From NCBI RefSeq assembly GCF_037038585.1, contig NC_092523.1, positions 26,913,501 to 26,977,500 on the forward strand: 64,000 bases of DNA. Reading direction: 5' to 3'. The translations under genes and the position numbers were made by a program. Source of the stretch: Patagioenas fasciata. Taxonomy: Eukaryota > Chordata > Aves > Columbiformes > Columbidae. The number at the start of each line of letters is the position of its first letter. The stretch's first letter is position 1. Below are positions 1 to 14,225 of the stretch, one piece after another. The notes under the pieces are model-generated. The model had not been told where the DNA came from. It did no database searches and was given only the letters and a program-made list of their open reading frames with translations.

Positions 1-1453
1 CCTGATTTTTCAGCACTTCTGGGATTCTGGAGAGGTCCCAGTTGACTGGAAGCTGACAAATGTTCCAATTTTCAAGAATGGCAACAAGGATGACCCTGGC
101 AGCTATAGGCCTGCCAATCTCACTTCTGTGCCCAGCAAAATTATGCAGATTATTCTGGCAGTTATTGAAAAACATTTGAATGACAATGCAGTCATTGGTC
201 CCAGCCAGCATGAGTTCATGAGGGGAAAGTCCTGCTGGATCAACTTTCTTTTTTTTCTTTCAATTTCTTTCTACAACAAGGTTACCCACCTAATTGACCA
301 AGGAAAGCCTGTTGATGTGATCTTTTTGGATTTCAGTAAAGCCTTTGATACTGTCTCTCACAGTATCCTGGACAAGATGTCCAGCATACAGCTGAGTAAA
401 CACACAATGCAGTGGGTGAGCAGTTGGCTGACAGGCCAAACTCAAAGGGTTCTAGTAAATGGGGTTATGTCAGGCTGGCAAACAGTCGCTAGCGGGGTTC
501 CACAGGGATCTGTCTTAGAGCCAGCACTTTCAATGTCTTTGTAATGACTTAGACACAGGACTTGAGGGAACATAAAGTAAGTTTGCCAATGAAAAAAATT
601 GGTAGAAGTTGTTGACATTCTCAAGGGTAGAGAGGCCCTGCAGAGGGATCTGGACAAATTGGAGAACTGGGCAATAACCAACCACATGAAGTCCAATATG
701 GGCAAGTGCCGGATTTTGCATCTGGGACACGGCAACCCTGGCTGTACATAGAGACTGGCGGATGAGATGCTGGAAAGAAGCCCTGCAGAAAGGAATCTGG
801 GAGTTCTGGTCAATGGCAAGTTGAACATGAGTCAACAGTGTGCCCTGGCAGCCAAGAGGGCAATTGTATCCTGGGGTGCATCAAGCACAGCATTGCCAGC
901 CGGGCAAGGGAGTTGGTTGTCCCACTGTGCTCTGTACTGCTGCAGCCTCACCTGGACCACTGTGTTCAGTTCTGGGAGACACAGAATAAAAAGGTTATAA
1001 AGCTACTGGAGAGTGTCCAGAAGAGGGCTACAAAGTTGGTGAAGGGTTTGGAAGGGAAACTGTATGAGAAGTGTTAAAGTCACTTGGTTTGTTCAGCCTG
1101 GGGAAGAGGAGACCTCATTGCGGTGTACAGCTTCCTCACAAGGGGAGGAGGGGCAGACGCCAAACTCTTTTCTTTAGCGACCGATGATAGAACCCAAGGG
1201 AATGGCATGCAGATGTGCCAGGGGAGGTTCAGGTTGGACATTAGGAAAAGGTTCTTCACCCAGAGGGTGGTGGAGCACTGGAACGAGCTCCCCAAAGAGA
1301 CAGTCACAGCCCCAAGCCTGGCAGTATTCAAGAAGCAATTGGACAACACCCTCAGACACATGGTGTAAATTTGGGGATTGTCATATGCAGGGACAGGAGT
1401 TGATGATCCTTGTGGGTCCCTTCCAACTCAGGACATTCTATGATTCTGTGTTC
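1..1453 (+). mobile_element. CR1 LINE, 3' part of ORF2 plus 3' UTR (degenerate)
   Basis: Non-LTR retrotransposon of the CR1 family, truncated by the window edge. Translated pieces in several frames follow the CR1 reverse-transcriptase order: VIFLDFSKAFDTVSHSI (about 320-370), GVPQGSVLEP (about 495-525), then NGKLNMSQQCALAAKRA, IKLLESVQKRATKLVKGLE and RFRLDIRKRFFTQRVVEHWNE, ending LDNTLRHMV and a stop at 1366-1368. The 3' UTR ends in CATTCTATGATTCTGTG (about 1434-1452), the avian CR1 tail. Several frameshifts and stops are present. The catalytic motif that should read FADD reads FANE at 582-593, so the copy is dead. It lies antisense inside KCTD8 intron 1. Confidence 0.95.
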
Positions 1454-4400
1454 ACAGAAGCTCTACAGACTACAGCAGAAGTTTCTCACTTCTCCACTTG
1501 AATCTGAACCAACTTCATTTTTCAGCTGGACTGAGGGTTTGAATCTACAGCAGCAACCAAAAGTAGTATATGGAAGTGAAGGATTTTGAGTAGGTTGCAG
1601 AATTCTACTTATGAATGCACTAAAGTAAGAAAGGCTTAAAAAACGAAATAATGTATTAGAGTCCCTATTTTAAAACACACAAATTGAAAGAAAAATAAAA
1701 AATAATTTTAAAAGGAAGAAGCACAGCACTTTATAAATAAAAGACTAATATCTTCTTTCTATTATGCCACCCAAAGAACTTTCACTGATTCGGAGCAGAA
1801 TGTGGCCACAGGAAGTAATAGTTAAGGAATGGAAACAAGGGAACCAGCTGTTTTCCATATGTCTGGCAGGATGGAGATGAGAAAACAAAGACAATTAAGA
1901 AACAACCAAACCTGCTGTCTTTTAAAGGTTTTAACTTTGCTAGAAATGAAATAAAATTAGATAGCATAGACTACATGTGAAAAAAAAAATCCATGAATAC
2001 ACAGTATTCAATTGCTGGTAGGGCAATGTCTTCCATTTATAAGGCACTATATAAAGAAACAGATTTTTAAATTTAAAAACAACAACAACAAAACTTAAAA
2101 GGTAATTAAAGAAATGGGAAAAAAAAAAAAAAGTAAGGACAAAACATTGGTGAATATTAATAGTAACAGAAAAAAAAAAAATGAGTACAAATATCGAAAC
2201 CGAGAAAAGAAAGGTAAAAAAAAAATTGTATCACAGTGGAAAGGATAATGAATTAATTTATAAGCCTCTCAAGAGAAAGGTGATGGCAAAAGGAGAAAAA
2301 AAAAACATATAGGTCCAAGTAAGGAAGAAAGAGCCAGAAATTGGGAGAACAACGAAAGTGCTTAATGAGTACTTTGCAAGAGTATCTATGACAAGAAAAG
2401 TCAATTAAAACTGAATTTAAGATGGGATGCTTTTTTCCAAGTCCAATGAGTCAGAAGGTTTTCTTCCCGATGACAGTTGGAGTAATTCAAGTGCAATCAA
2501 CAAAACCTGACTAATAAATGATTGGATGGTACAAAAGCTGCAATGTTGAATGCTAACATTAATTTAGCAAGAGTAGCAACTCTGGTGCTCCTGTTGTGGA
2601 GATGACATTTCAGAAGCAGAAGGAGGCAAGTAAAATAGTGGGAAGGAGAAGCAGTAGTACAAACCCATAAGCAAGACTTTGTCTGAAGATAACACCTTGA
2701 ATATTTTTTCCCTGAATGTCAGAGTATCCAATCTGGACAGACTTGACATTTTATTTGGTTTTGTTTTTCAAAAACACGGCCACCGTATACCCAAGAAAAA
2801 CAGTCTGGAAGAGTATATTGTTTTTCTGAGGAAATAAAAGTTCGAATTATTGGTGTTAACATTTAATAAACAAGGGTAGTTCTTATGCTAACAAAGCCTG
2901 ATTTTTGAAGGAAACCTACTGCTTACAATTAAATCATAGATATGAGTAAAGACAAATCATTTGGGTGGTTTGAAGCACCCTATCATTCATTTGTTCTTCA
3001 GACATAATCAGAATTGCCATGTGAGCAAGATAAAAATCTCTGTTAGAGCGAGTTGCTCTTGGCTTGCATGAACAAAAAGAAGAGCTTTCCTGTTGCTTCC
3101 CAAAGAGCTGGGCATGGTGGTTAGAAAAAGTGAAAACGGCAACAGAATTACTGATGACATAATCAGTTTTTAATGAGACTCTCCAATTATTTTTAAAATA
3201 TAGATGTCATGTTCCCTCGGTACTTACATTAAAAGTTTACAAATTACCTTTCATTTTTTTAACTGGAATTTGATCTGCATACTACGCAGATTGATTAGAG
3301 GAGTCTCTGAAATGCTATTATGTTAATGATAAAGAAATTCTAGCACTAGGGTACCCAAAGGGACCCTATATCTCTGAATACCGTGCATCATCCAAGCTGT
3401 GTAACTGTGTGCTCAGACTGAAACTCTGGAAGGAATTCATTCACTCTCCATATAACTTCCTTTTCTCAGACTTTCCAAAGATTTGTACAAAGGGAAAATC
3501 CCAGTTTATCATCGAACCACAACATGAAAGAGAAACAAACCAAGACATAACATAAAAACAACCCCTCCAAATCCAACAACAAACCTCCTCAAGTTCAAAT
3601 TTCTGCATAATATTGTTCATATAAATACTCATTTTTTCTCAAGACACCTCATACCTTTTTCCTCAAACAACTCTGTGTCACACTTCCCATTGATGTGAAG
3701 AAGCTTAATTGGAAAACACGCCTCTGTTTTATGCAAACCTTTGAGGCAATATATATTCAAATCCAGAAAGAAAAAAATCGTTGTTGCAAAATGAATAGGT
3801 ATTTCCCTTGACAACCTAACCTGGTGATTAGAAAATTCATCTGGGAGGTGGGAAGTCATTTGTTCTCTGTGATTTAAAGAACTGGTAACTTCTACCTCCC
3901 ACTTAACTGTCCCAAGCATAATGCTCACTCTCTAGCACAAATTTCCTGACAAATTCCAACTTAGTACTATTTGCTCCTTCCCCTAACTAATAAGGAATCA
4001 TCTGAGTGGTACTATCAAATATAATTTGCATTGAATTTTCATAGCAAGACATCTGCATCTGGCAGAATTATGTGATAAATTATAGCCAGGACTATCACTT
4101 TCTGTGATATGCAAAAAATGACAGCAAATAACAGCAGCATATTTTGCAAAAAGATTTCACTTCTGTGAATGTTGTGGTATAAGACAGGCAAACATTTCGT
4201 TGGCCTGCTTTCCTTCCAGCAGTATTAATGAAATTTCAGCTACTATGGCAGATCCAATGAAAACGAGTGAGAAAAAAATTTGCTTTCCTGTATTTAAATT
4301 TGGTTTTATCTAGCCCATTCAATAGGGATGCAGCAAAAAATAAAATAAAACTGAATAACTAAGGCAGAAGCTGCATGCAGTGAGGTCCCAGGAGACGCCA

Positions 4401-7400
4401 TGGTTAGTTAAATTTTTTTTAAGAAAGTGTATTCATGGCTGTGTTCTTCCCAGCCTCAGGCAAGAGTTTTCTGGATTTAATTTTTTTTTTTTTTAACTCC
4501 AGTAACTAAGATAAAGGTGTTGCATCAAATATAAATCTTGTTAAGTATAAATTGGACTGAAACTTAAAGCAATTATCTTAGTTTTGAGCAAACTCTACCA
4601 TAAGGACACTCTTCAGGAATTTTACATAGAGGAAGTTTGGCAGCTCTTGACTTCCCGACATCATTGTTGGTTTTTTTTTTTCTTTTCCAGGCTCTCTTAT
4701 ACCTTCTTTCTTTCAGTTGTTCCTCATACAGTCAGTTGTTCCTGTGTCAGTCTTCTATAATTTTTTCCTGCTGCTACTTTCTTTTTAGGTATTTAATTTC
4801 TCCTGATAACGTTATGTGGTGATTTCATTTATTTTAACTACAGAGTCTGTTGACATTTGCTGTTTTTCAAACTCCTGTCTCCTCATTTCACAACATTAGA
4901 TAGAGGTTTTCTTTCAAGTTTGTATACACAAGATCAAAAATACAAACACTAGAGGTTCAAAAAAAAAAAAAAAAACAACAAATGACAGAAGATTTTTTTT
5001 TGTATGCTTTAATAACCCTGTGTTTTTAAGGAACTCCTCCATAAAGTTTGACTGTTGTATCTTAACTTCAAGTTGAAGTTCAACACCAAGCTTTTAGTTT
5101 TCACTTGTTATTGCCACATTTACACTTCCAGAGCCCATTTGTTTCTAATTGTGATCTCCCCTCAGTTCTCACCATTGTTTCACAGACTTGTTGGCTAGTT
5201 AAAATACTTCAAGTTAGTCAACTTCCAGTCTTCCACCTAACATGCAATCCAGAAGTGTATTCCTGCTCACAGGTGTGTGCATGTGCCCTGGCTGTCTTCT
5301 AGCTCTCACACAGCAATATCTAGCTGCACCCCACCATCTCTCAGCTTCCCATCCCCAGCTCTCCAGTACCCAGTTTTCCTGGAAAGAGAAGGAAGCTATG
5401 TTTTTCTCTCACTGACTTCTCAGTATAGACAACATATGGCTCAAAACTGTGAGGCAATCTGCTCATAGTCTGGATGCACCCTCAACTCTAACTCAATACA
5501 GAGTTCCATGTGAAGTTTCTATGAAAGCAATTCTTTAGGGACAGCACAGAGAGATAGCCCCAGTTCATCTCACCTACGGTCAATGCAAACCTGGTTCAAT
5601 CAGCTTGAATAGATTTTCATTACTACAAAGGAAGAGGGGAAGTAATTGGCTTTTTTTTTTTTTTGCCCATCGCTAAGCAGCTAATCCTAGTCTATCTGCC
5701 ATTCTTTGAGCTATGTATATAAAAGAAAACATGAAACAGAAGTATTTCTTCCCACCTGGACAAATTAAATCAATTCCCCTATCATGCACTAGTGCTAAGG
5801 CACTGCCATCTAGTGTGGAAAATCAATATAACAAAGAAAGAGGAGGGGGAAAAAAAAAGTAACATGGCAGATGAAATTGTGTCGGCTTTCATCAAACGTT
5901 TTGAGCACCTACACATCGTATTCATAACATTAGTCATTCTACTTTATCAAAACACACTTAAATCCTCCCTTTTACAGGAAACTCCCTGACTTGATAGTCT
6001 GCAGTGGCTTCCATTAGATTGTACTGTGTCATGCCAGACAAGCTCAGCAGAGCCCTTAGTCCCAGTAGCCTCATCTGAAGCAAGTCTGTGAAACTAAACA
6101 TAAAATTGTACAGTGTTTAATGGCAGGAGTCTTTTGGTAGAAAAGAGCTTTTTCTTAATTATCACATATTTTTTTGCAAATTTACAATTTCAAGACTTTA
6201 TTCTCTAATTCACATTATATGAAAAGCAATGCAATGTAATAGTCTGCAGGACCGGAAAATCAGGGACTTTTGAGTTTTGCCTCTACATCTGTACTAGCCG
6301 AAGATTTTCTCGTCTTCCAACAACATTGCTGTCTATACAGCCCCAAGTTTCCATTGTTTTGTAGCCTGTGCCATCACTTACAATTGTTCAACAACATGCA
6401 AAGGATCTGACCTGTTTCGCTTGGACCAACTTTGCACAGATGAAGTACACTTGACATGAGCAAATGGAGCACAGATATGATAATTTTACAAAACTTGCAG
6501 AGCTGTCATGAAGATAAATGAATATTTCACTTTATATTATTTATTATTTCTACAACTTGTTGTTATCTCTATACTACTACTGTGCTAATCAAGGCTTTTA
6601 AGTACTCAGGTAACACTGTAGCCTACTTCTTTCCAGAACTGTAGCAAGATAGTGTTAGATACTATTTGGCTGAAGCAGATAATCTGTATCTTCCTCATCA
6701 CAACAAAACCCTGATTGGAATACAAGCTATACTAATGACTCTGAAAGACTACAGAGCAAGTTTCTTTATCCTGATAAAACATGGTCATTCTCATCTCCAA
6801 TAATGCTGGAGAAACACTGCTTAATCTGGAGAACAAAACAATAAAGAGAAAGTAGCTCTCTGTGGTAGTCTACATTTGTAGGGTGGAAAGAGTGCACTAA
6901 AAAGATGGTGTACCATATCTCATGTGGACATAAAGGGACAGACTTGTTAACACCATCAAGACATCTGAACCTTCTCTAAGAGAATGCAGGTGAGCTCACC
7001 AATCTGCCCAATCCCTCTATCACCATGAATGTCAGTGGAAATACGCTGTTTCTTAACAACACATGCCTTGCCCAGGAGGATAACTTTAGAGAAGGAAACA
7101 CATTATCAGGTATAACTGACATAATTTCGTGGATGTCAAAAGTGTTTTGACAACACACAACTGACATAAGACCTGTCGTAAGTTCTTCCTGTTATGCTTC
7201 CTCCCTATGACATGTATATTTATCTATTAGGTGTTAACCAATGCAAGCAATACTTCTGGTTTAGTTTGTTGTCATAAGAGGATTTTTAACAGAGCCTCCA
7301 GACACATCACTTCTGCAATCTTGTCAGTAATGTGGGAGAAGCAAGAGGAACATCCAATATTTTTTGTATAATCCTAGTTATTAGTGCCCCATGTTCTATT

Positions 7401-8239
7401 CTTATATTAGTATTTGAAGAAGAAAAAATCCCAAGTTGTTTAAATATCCTAATAATTAATTATCTTGCTGTTACATTCTGCATTCACCCAGCATTGAATT
7501 ACTATAAAGTAACAGCGTTGTTCATGTTTGCTTTATGCTTTTTTTTTTTTTTACATTTTACAGGCTACCAAAAAAATCCCTGTTCAGCATTTTTGCAGTT
7601 GCTACATAAATTGATTCAAGCTATGCTGGGGCTAAAACAGAGCCTGACAAGCTCAAGGCAAAAAAAAAAAAGAAAAAAGTCACATGAAAGAAACTCAGTA
7701 CTGATGAAAAAAAAAAATCAAAATGTGTAGAGAAAAAAAAAAAAAAAGGAAAAAAGAAAAGGAAAAAGAAAAAGAAATCCAAGGTAGTCTGGCACCTTTG
7801 TGAGAGATAGCACCTACAGAATGTATCTAAAGAATTACAATGGTTAGAGGTTCAAATAATAGCGGTTTGTTAATTTTTTTGAGATTTCTTTCTTCAGGTA
7901 AACTGTGATCAACAACAGCAGTGCTATCCAAAATTAATTTTGATCACTTTTTCAGTTAATTTTTTTATCTATGGCCTGTTTTATGTTCTATGGTTTTGAA
8001 TTTTGGCCAGAAAGTCCTGTAAGAAACTTCCTCCTGAAGCATTTGTTTCAATTCTGACTACAAGTAGGACATACAACAGTAAGTAAAAAGATAACATAAA
8101 GTTAAGGATTTGAAGCTTGTGATTTTCAGAATAATCAGAATTTATAGCTCTTTAGCATCTATTTCATTTACTTGCAGCAGTTTACTCCGCCTTTCCTGAG
8201 AAGTGATATCAAATAGCCAATGCCAAGCTAAATCACATC
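1454..8239. other. Intronic A/T-rich DNA, nothing recognised
   Basis: KCTD8 intron 1 with short A- and T-runs. Open frames up to 132 codons (7332-7730) are Lys- or Phe-rich and compositional. Confidence 0.7.
7728..7778 (+). repeat. Purine-rich A/G simple repeat
   Basis: Fifty bases of A with scattered G (AGAAAAA, GGAAAAAG units). Confidence 0.85.
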
Positions 8240-8465
8240 AGAGAAGAGAATCACAGCATATTTTAGGAGGTCTCTAGTCCAACCTCCTGCTCAAATGGAT
8301 GGTCAGCTATGAGGTCAGACCTGATTATAAGGCCTTGATCCAGATGAGTCTTGAAAAGCTCCAAAGGTGCACAATGTGCGCAGCATCACTGCACAGCCTG
8401 TTCCAATGCCTGACTGCCTCAGTGGTGGAAATGTTTTTCCTTTTATCAAGGAACTCATAAACCTA
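8240..8465 (-). mobile_element. CR1 LINE 3' fragment (minus orientation)
   Basis: Starts with AGAATCACAGCAT, the reverse complement of the CR1 tail. It continues with the usual reversed CR1 3' landmarks: GGTCTCTAGTCCAACCTCC, then GCACAGCCTGTTCCAATGCC and the GAAATGTTTTTCC stretch. It is about 225 bp long, 5'-truncated and diverged, with no coding capacity. Confidence 0.85.
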
Positions 8466-9714
8466 TTAAGCTTGAAAGCTGAGAACATCATATGACTACC
8501 ACATGTAACATTTAATAGTCTTAATTTATTGATCCACAGTCTAATACCATACGCCTTCTTACATAGAAATCATGGCATTTCACCCTGAACTAGCTGTAAT
8601 TATCCAGTAACTTGCAATACTCTTGCTATGATTCCTTAATAATATAGTAAATAGCCTTAATCACTGTTGTTTTCACTGTTATAAATTGATTTAATTGGGC
8701 AAACAAATGACTGAGAGCTAACTGCTGCTAGAAATCAAGGCGGACTTTGGTAAAATGTCAATTTCTGTATTGCTAGAACTCTAATATACCCACAGGATAA
8801 GGAAGATGCTAAACAAGTGCAGTTTATTGCCAGTCACAGAGATGACAAGAAGAACTAAATTTTCCAAACCAGCAGTCTAAATTTAAATTCGTTTATCCCT
8901 GCTGCTTGCCTGGTACCCAAAGTGCAGATGGAAATTCTCACTGAACTTGTCTGGATTTTCTGAAAATACATTCAAGATTGCAAGCATTGATTTGGAGGTC
9001 AATTTTAGGCTTATATAATTCTCAAATGTGATTTGTTACATGGTTCACTAAAAAGCATAACTACTTTTTCTAGTAGTCTCACTGTTGTTGATAGAGCACA
9101 ACCCTGATTCCTAAAACATGTATTTAAATAGTTAAAAAAACAACAACAACAAAATAGTGCATCTTCTCAAACTTCAGAATATTTTTACCATTTTCAGAGT
9201 AGCTAAGTGACCCCCCCAAGTTCCTTTTTATATTTTATGCATCATAGACATGACAGTATGGAAAGGCTTGAATATAGTCAGATCATTAATATTAATTATA
9301 AATAAGACATTTTTGCATAGCCTAAAAAGCAAATCATTTTTTTCCAGTGTATTTCTTTCCAGGTTACCAATTGCTCATAACAGGTGCATTTTCCCCTCCA
9401 TATTTTGCAGCCAAATGTGAAGAATATTCAGATTTACTGTATTAAATGGAAGATTACTATTAAGTTTGCATCGCTTCAGCAGCATGGTCACAGAAACACA
9501 AATAGTGTGCCATGGGACTGAATAAATATTAGTTAGATGCAGCTCTTGCCTTACTCGTGTCTTTGACCAGAAACCACTTGCTTTTCCTGGATAAAAATAA
9601 CTCAAGGCGTTACTTCTCATGTATTTTATTTTACAAGAATTCATTAAATTTGGAAAAACACTGCACTGTGAATTATTGCCCTAGTATTTTGAGGCCCTGA
9701 CACAGATCTTTGAT

Positions 9715-9960
9715 TATGACACCTGGTCAAGAGGGTCCTTGGAGGACGCAGCTCTTGGCTTATTTGCTGGTACTCACAGAAAGCAGACATGGCCACCACA
9801 GTGCCAGGCCCCAAGGGGACACCAGCAGCTGTATTGGCCCTGGCCCACCTCTTGGGCACCTCCAACCCTGCCCAGGACCCCATTTCAGCCCATTCAGCCA
9901 GGGCCAGCCATCCCCGAACATGTGGACTCACAGAGGCTGTGCAGCTTTTATTCATCACAT
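9715..9960. other. Isolated G+C-rich patch in KCTD8 intron 1, unidentified
   Basis: About 245 bases much richer in C and G than its surroundings, with overlapping open frames on both strands that look compositional. CpG-poor, with no CR1 tail, LTR ends or exon boundary recognised. Confidence 0.4.
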
Positions 9961-12404
9961 CCACAGCAACAGGATTTAGGAAGAAAGCACTGCCAGAAGT
10001 CAGTCACCAGGGATCTGATTAGACAGGCAGCATTTAACCTAATCTCCTCTACCACAAGCACATTCTTCTTCCTGTAATTAAATGTGATCACAGATGTAAT
10101 TATTTAGGGGCATAATTCCACCAATTCAGACACTGAACTGCTTCAGCTGCAGGTGGAAAAGGTAAATAGTGAAAAGACAGGAATGAAAATGTGATTATTG
10201 TTATGACTGGAGACTAGATTACGAGGCAGCTAGAAGTCATAGGAAGATATAAACTTAGCATGTTATGAGATAAAACTTTAAAAATTTCAATAGTCCTCAA
10301 AATATCACATAGTGAATAACAAACATTTCTGAGAAGTTTGTCTCTGCTATCCTAAATAATTACAGGATTATTTTGAAGCCAAAAGATGTTGCTATCTGTT
10401 ACTCCAGATGTTTTTTGGGTAGCAAAAACACATAGATTTTGTCTATTTCTGTCTATGACATTCAGAAACACTACATTCATTTTTCACATCCCCAGAGACA
10501 AACCAACAGTGTGAAGAAATGTCATGGGAAAAATAAAATTATCAGAAATTTATATTTGCAAGCTATCACAACATTGAAAAAGGTAAATAATCACAGGTTT
10601 CTGAGGGATTGCTTAAAGAGAAAATTAAAGTCTATGGGTGCTGGTAAATTCCAAGCAGGATAGTGAATTACAGTCGTCTTAGTTATATTCCACATGTAAT
10701 CTTGGTTTACACTTTTTAATATGATAAAGCTTATCTACACATACAGATGCTGACAGTTCCTGCTCTGAAGAAGAATTGGTGCTTTGAATGGGTGAGTCAC
10801 TCTGAAAAGCAGGTGTGGGATTTGAAGCCAAACTTTTGGAAGAGAGGGCAGATACAACCATACTTGAACAATGGTCCCGCTCTGTCTTGCATCATAAATA
10901 GCTTAATTATTTTGATTATTTTTTTTCCCCCGAAAGTCCACATAGCTTCAGCAATATTGATCACACTTATGTAAGGTTATGTATTGGTATTTTTAGGAGG
11001 ACGGAATGAGTGATATTTATATTCCCAGATGCTGGAAAGTGACAAAAACAGGTGGAAATGCAAGAGTAGCCATGCCTCTGCTTTGTTTCAGATCAGCTCA
11101 AAAGCCACAGTACGCATTAACAACATAAATAGTAACAGCTGTCTGAAGAGAACAATACTGAGAAGTGACTGGATATAAATGAGTGACTATAAAAGAAAGG
11201 GAAAGAAAATGTGTTTATTAAGAAAAACTAGCAAAAACGGTTGTTTAGATTTTGTCTTTCTCCACTATATTATCTACACATTACTCTGATTAAATTGTTG
11301 GCACTCTATCTTATTGATTTATTTTATCTGCCTTCTAACTATTTTGTAGTTTATTTTTATATTATTTTGTATTCATGAGTTTCAATGAGAATGGAAGAAC
11401 CACCAATTAAGAAGCAGAAGCATTAGACAGTACTTCTCCATACACAAAATAGATATTTGTCATTACTCTCAAATTTTTCCAGATATGGTGGTTTTAATGG
11501 GGATTTGACTAACAGACAGGAAAAAAAAAAAATCTGGTTTAATTAACTGCTAGTACAAGGTTATGAAAGTAACTGTTTTGCACACAATTTATTTATATAA
11601 TCATGTATATATGCAATTTGTGGCTTTTTTTCTTCCTACTATTTAAAAACTATAAAGAGCTCCACAGATACCTCAGAAATGTATATAATATTCACTGATA
11701 AAAAGCCTTTGGAAAGATGGTACACTTTTAAAAACTTCTGTGGAATACTCTGACACAGTTGTAATCCTTATAGGAACCTCTAAACATCTACTTTAAATAA
11801 AATATAAAGGAGTTTCACAAGTAACGTAAGTTGCAGGAGACTGTTTACAACAAAATGTGTCAGGAGTCCCTGAGCAGTGACTCAACTCTCTTTGGGAATA
11901 TTTGTTAATGTTACTAAAGGGAAAAACCTCAGTAAGGATGAAACTAAAAAGAAAAAAACACATCCTGAAGTTATTGCTGTTTGTTTATATAAAAAAATAA
12001 AATATACTGACTGATTTCATTTCTGCATCATCTCTTTCTGCTAAGGCAAAGAGAACATCTCTGTATTTTTTAAGTGTAATACAACTGCACGTATGCTAAG
12101 GAAAGACCTGGAATATTTAATTTCATTAATAAAAGTCAATGATGGTGTTGATTTCTCTCTTCAGTTTCTCAGCCCACCCCTTCTCCCCCCAAAGACGTGT
12201 ACAGCATATCTACTTCAATTCATTATTTTTGCCATGTGTACTTGCACTTGTGACTGAGTTGTCCCTGGATTGAGTTACAGTATTTTTTTAAAAGGTGTTG
12301 TAGTAATCCCTTCTAAAGAAGTACTATTTTTTTTTTTTTTTCTTATTCCATAAGCTCCTCTGGTTTTCTTTATTCACTAAGGGATGTAATTGGAGCAGAA
12401 AACA

Positions 12405-12560
12405 GGTCAGGCACAGGGTGCAGGGCTCGAGCAGTGCAGAGTAAACCCGACACACAGCCTGGAGGCAGTGGCAGCGGCCCCTCGCTCTGCTCCCCCTTTG
12501 CTCAGAGCCCCTGCCACAGGGTTCAGGTACACGGGGAGCAATGAGAAAGGGAACAACTAA
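12405..12560. other. Isolated G+C-rich patch in KCTD8 intron 1, unidentified
   Basis: A short block (GCAGTGGCAGCGGCCCCTCG) in A/T-rich intron. Could be a regulatory element or an old repeat; nothing decisive seen. Confidence 0.3.
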
Positions 12561-14225
12561 ATTTTGACTCAGCCGCTCTCAGCTGCAAAATGTTGATGAA
12601 GGAATCATTGCCCCATCTGTAACTGGGAGCAGTTGTAGTGCTGCTTGCAACCAGGCAGCCCCCATGGGGCAAAGAATGGGTAAAGATGCTGCTCCTTAGC
12701 TCTAGATTCTTTCTTGAGCAACTCCGAGGAAGACAGTATCAAGATAGAAGTCATTCCACAAAGAAGAAATATTTGCATAAATGTTTTTAAAGCATTGTAT
12801 TGATCTTTTTGCTAGAAATGTGGAACTCTCATTAACAGCACTGGGATTTTTACATATGTGTGGTGAAGTCCTGAAAATATTTAGAGATGTGAGGATTCAA
12901 ATGGAGTTCTTCAATTTATATGTCTTCTAAAGCTAAGTTGTCAAAATGTTACAAACATGGTAAGTTTTGTTACCATCATCTTATACAATGTAACCAAAAC
13001 AGAATGCAATTAGTTTCCACAAGTGTCATAAAAATTACAAAACATCACTGCTTACCTCCTGCCCGGATTATGTGTATTAATACTGTTAATAGAAACAATT
13101 AGGACACCAAATAGGAAGTCACATCGTTTAGAAGTTCACTTTTATGTGAAAGACTAGCCCACGACTATTTGCTGCTTCATTCCCAGTGAAGGTCTGTCTT
13201 GCAGCTGGGAATAGGACTTGAGTGTTCCATACACTGTTAGTTCCTATTTATATGATTAATTCCATGTAGGTCAATTTAAAAAAAAATCACTGAGTAGCCC
13301 TGAATTTATATGAGGCTAAAGCTAAATGTGCAATGGACATTACTGGTTTAAAAATAAAAAATACAAATCATACAAAACATTTTAAGAAAAGTACTTAAAC
13401 TCTACTGAGAATGATAATTTCATTTTAGACATAGCACTTTTTTCTCCTAACATTTAGTCAATATATGAATTTTAAGTACAGTATAAATTACCTCTTCTGA
13501 AAAAGACCATGCAGTTTTACCAAGCTGGAGTGAACAACCTCCCTAGGAAATCCATCATGAAGCATTTGATTTGCTAAAGCAAAATGAAATTTGCCTAGTA
13601 ATTTTTTTAAGGGTTTTCCACCGGACTTCCAGGGGCTCAGTTTATAAAAGAGCCATGATTTGAGAGTGCCATTAGTACTCCACCTGCTTTAAGAAATACA
13701 GGCCTTGTGAGCAGAAATGTAATAAAATCATCCTAGGATATAAAAATAACATCTGCTTGCCAGGTTAGAATGTTAGCTGATATAGTGACTTCAACAATTT
13801 TTCAACTGTTATGCCTATTCAACCAACTACCAACCTAATAATCAGTCTGTGGAGTGAAAAAGCCCTGCAGACATGACCTTGGTCAACCTAACTCTGTAAC
13901 AGACTTCTTACACAACTCTGGCAGAAGAGCAATCCGAAACTAGAGAAAGAAAATCAGAGGGAAAGTCCAGAACATGGTGGTTCTATTCACTTCTCCTGAA
14001 GTGTCACCCAGGATATGCCCAGTTGCTGGGACAACATTGGGCAATGCTGAGCTGGGTACAAGCTATGTGGTGCACCACAGTGATTTCAAGCAGCCCAGGA
14101 CCAGAGAGGTGTGAGATGGATGCATGCCACCTTACAGACTTTCCTTCTTTGCCCAACTAGGTATTTGCCTCACCAAAGATGTCACCCTTAAACTAATAAC
14201 ACACCAAAATATGACCAATTACTTC

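Larger units (their letters stand above)
8466..14225. other. Intronic A/T-rich DNA, nothing recognised apart from two G+C-rich patches
   Basis: No gene, RNA gene or repeat family identified outside the patches at 9.7 and 12.4 kb. Confidence 0.65.
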
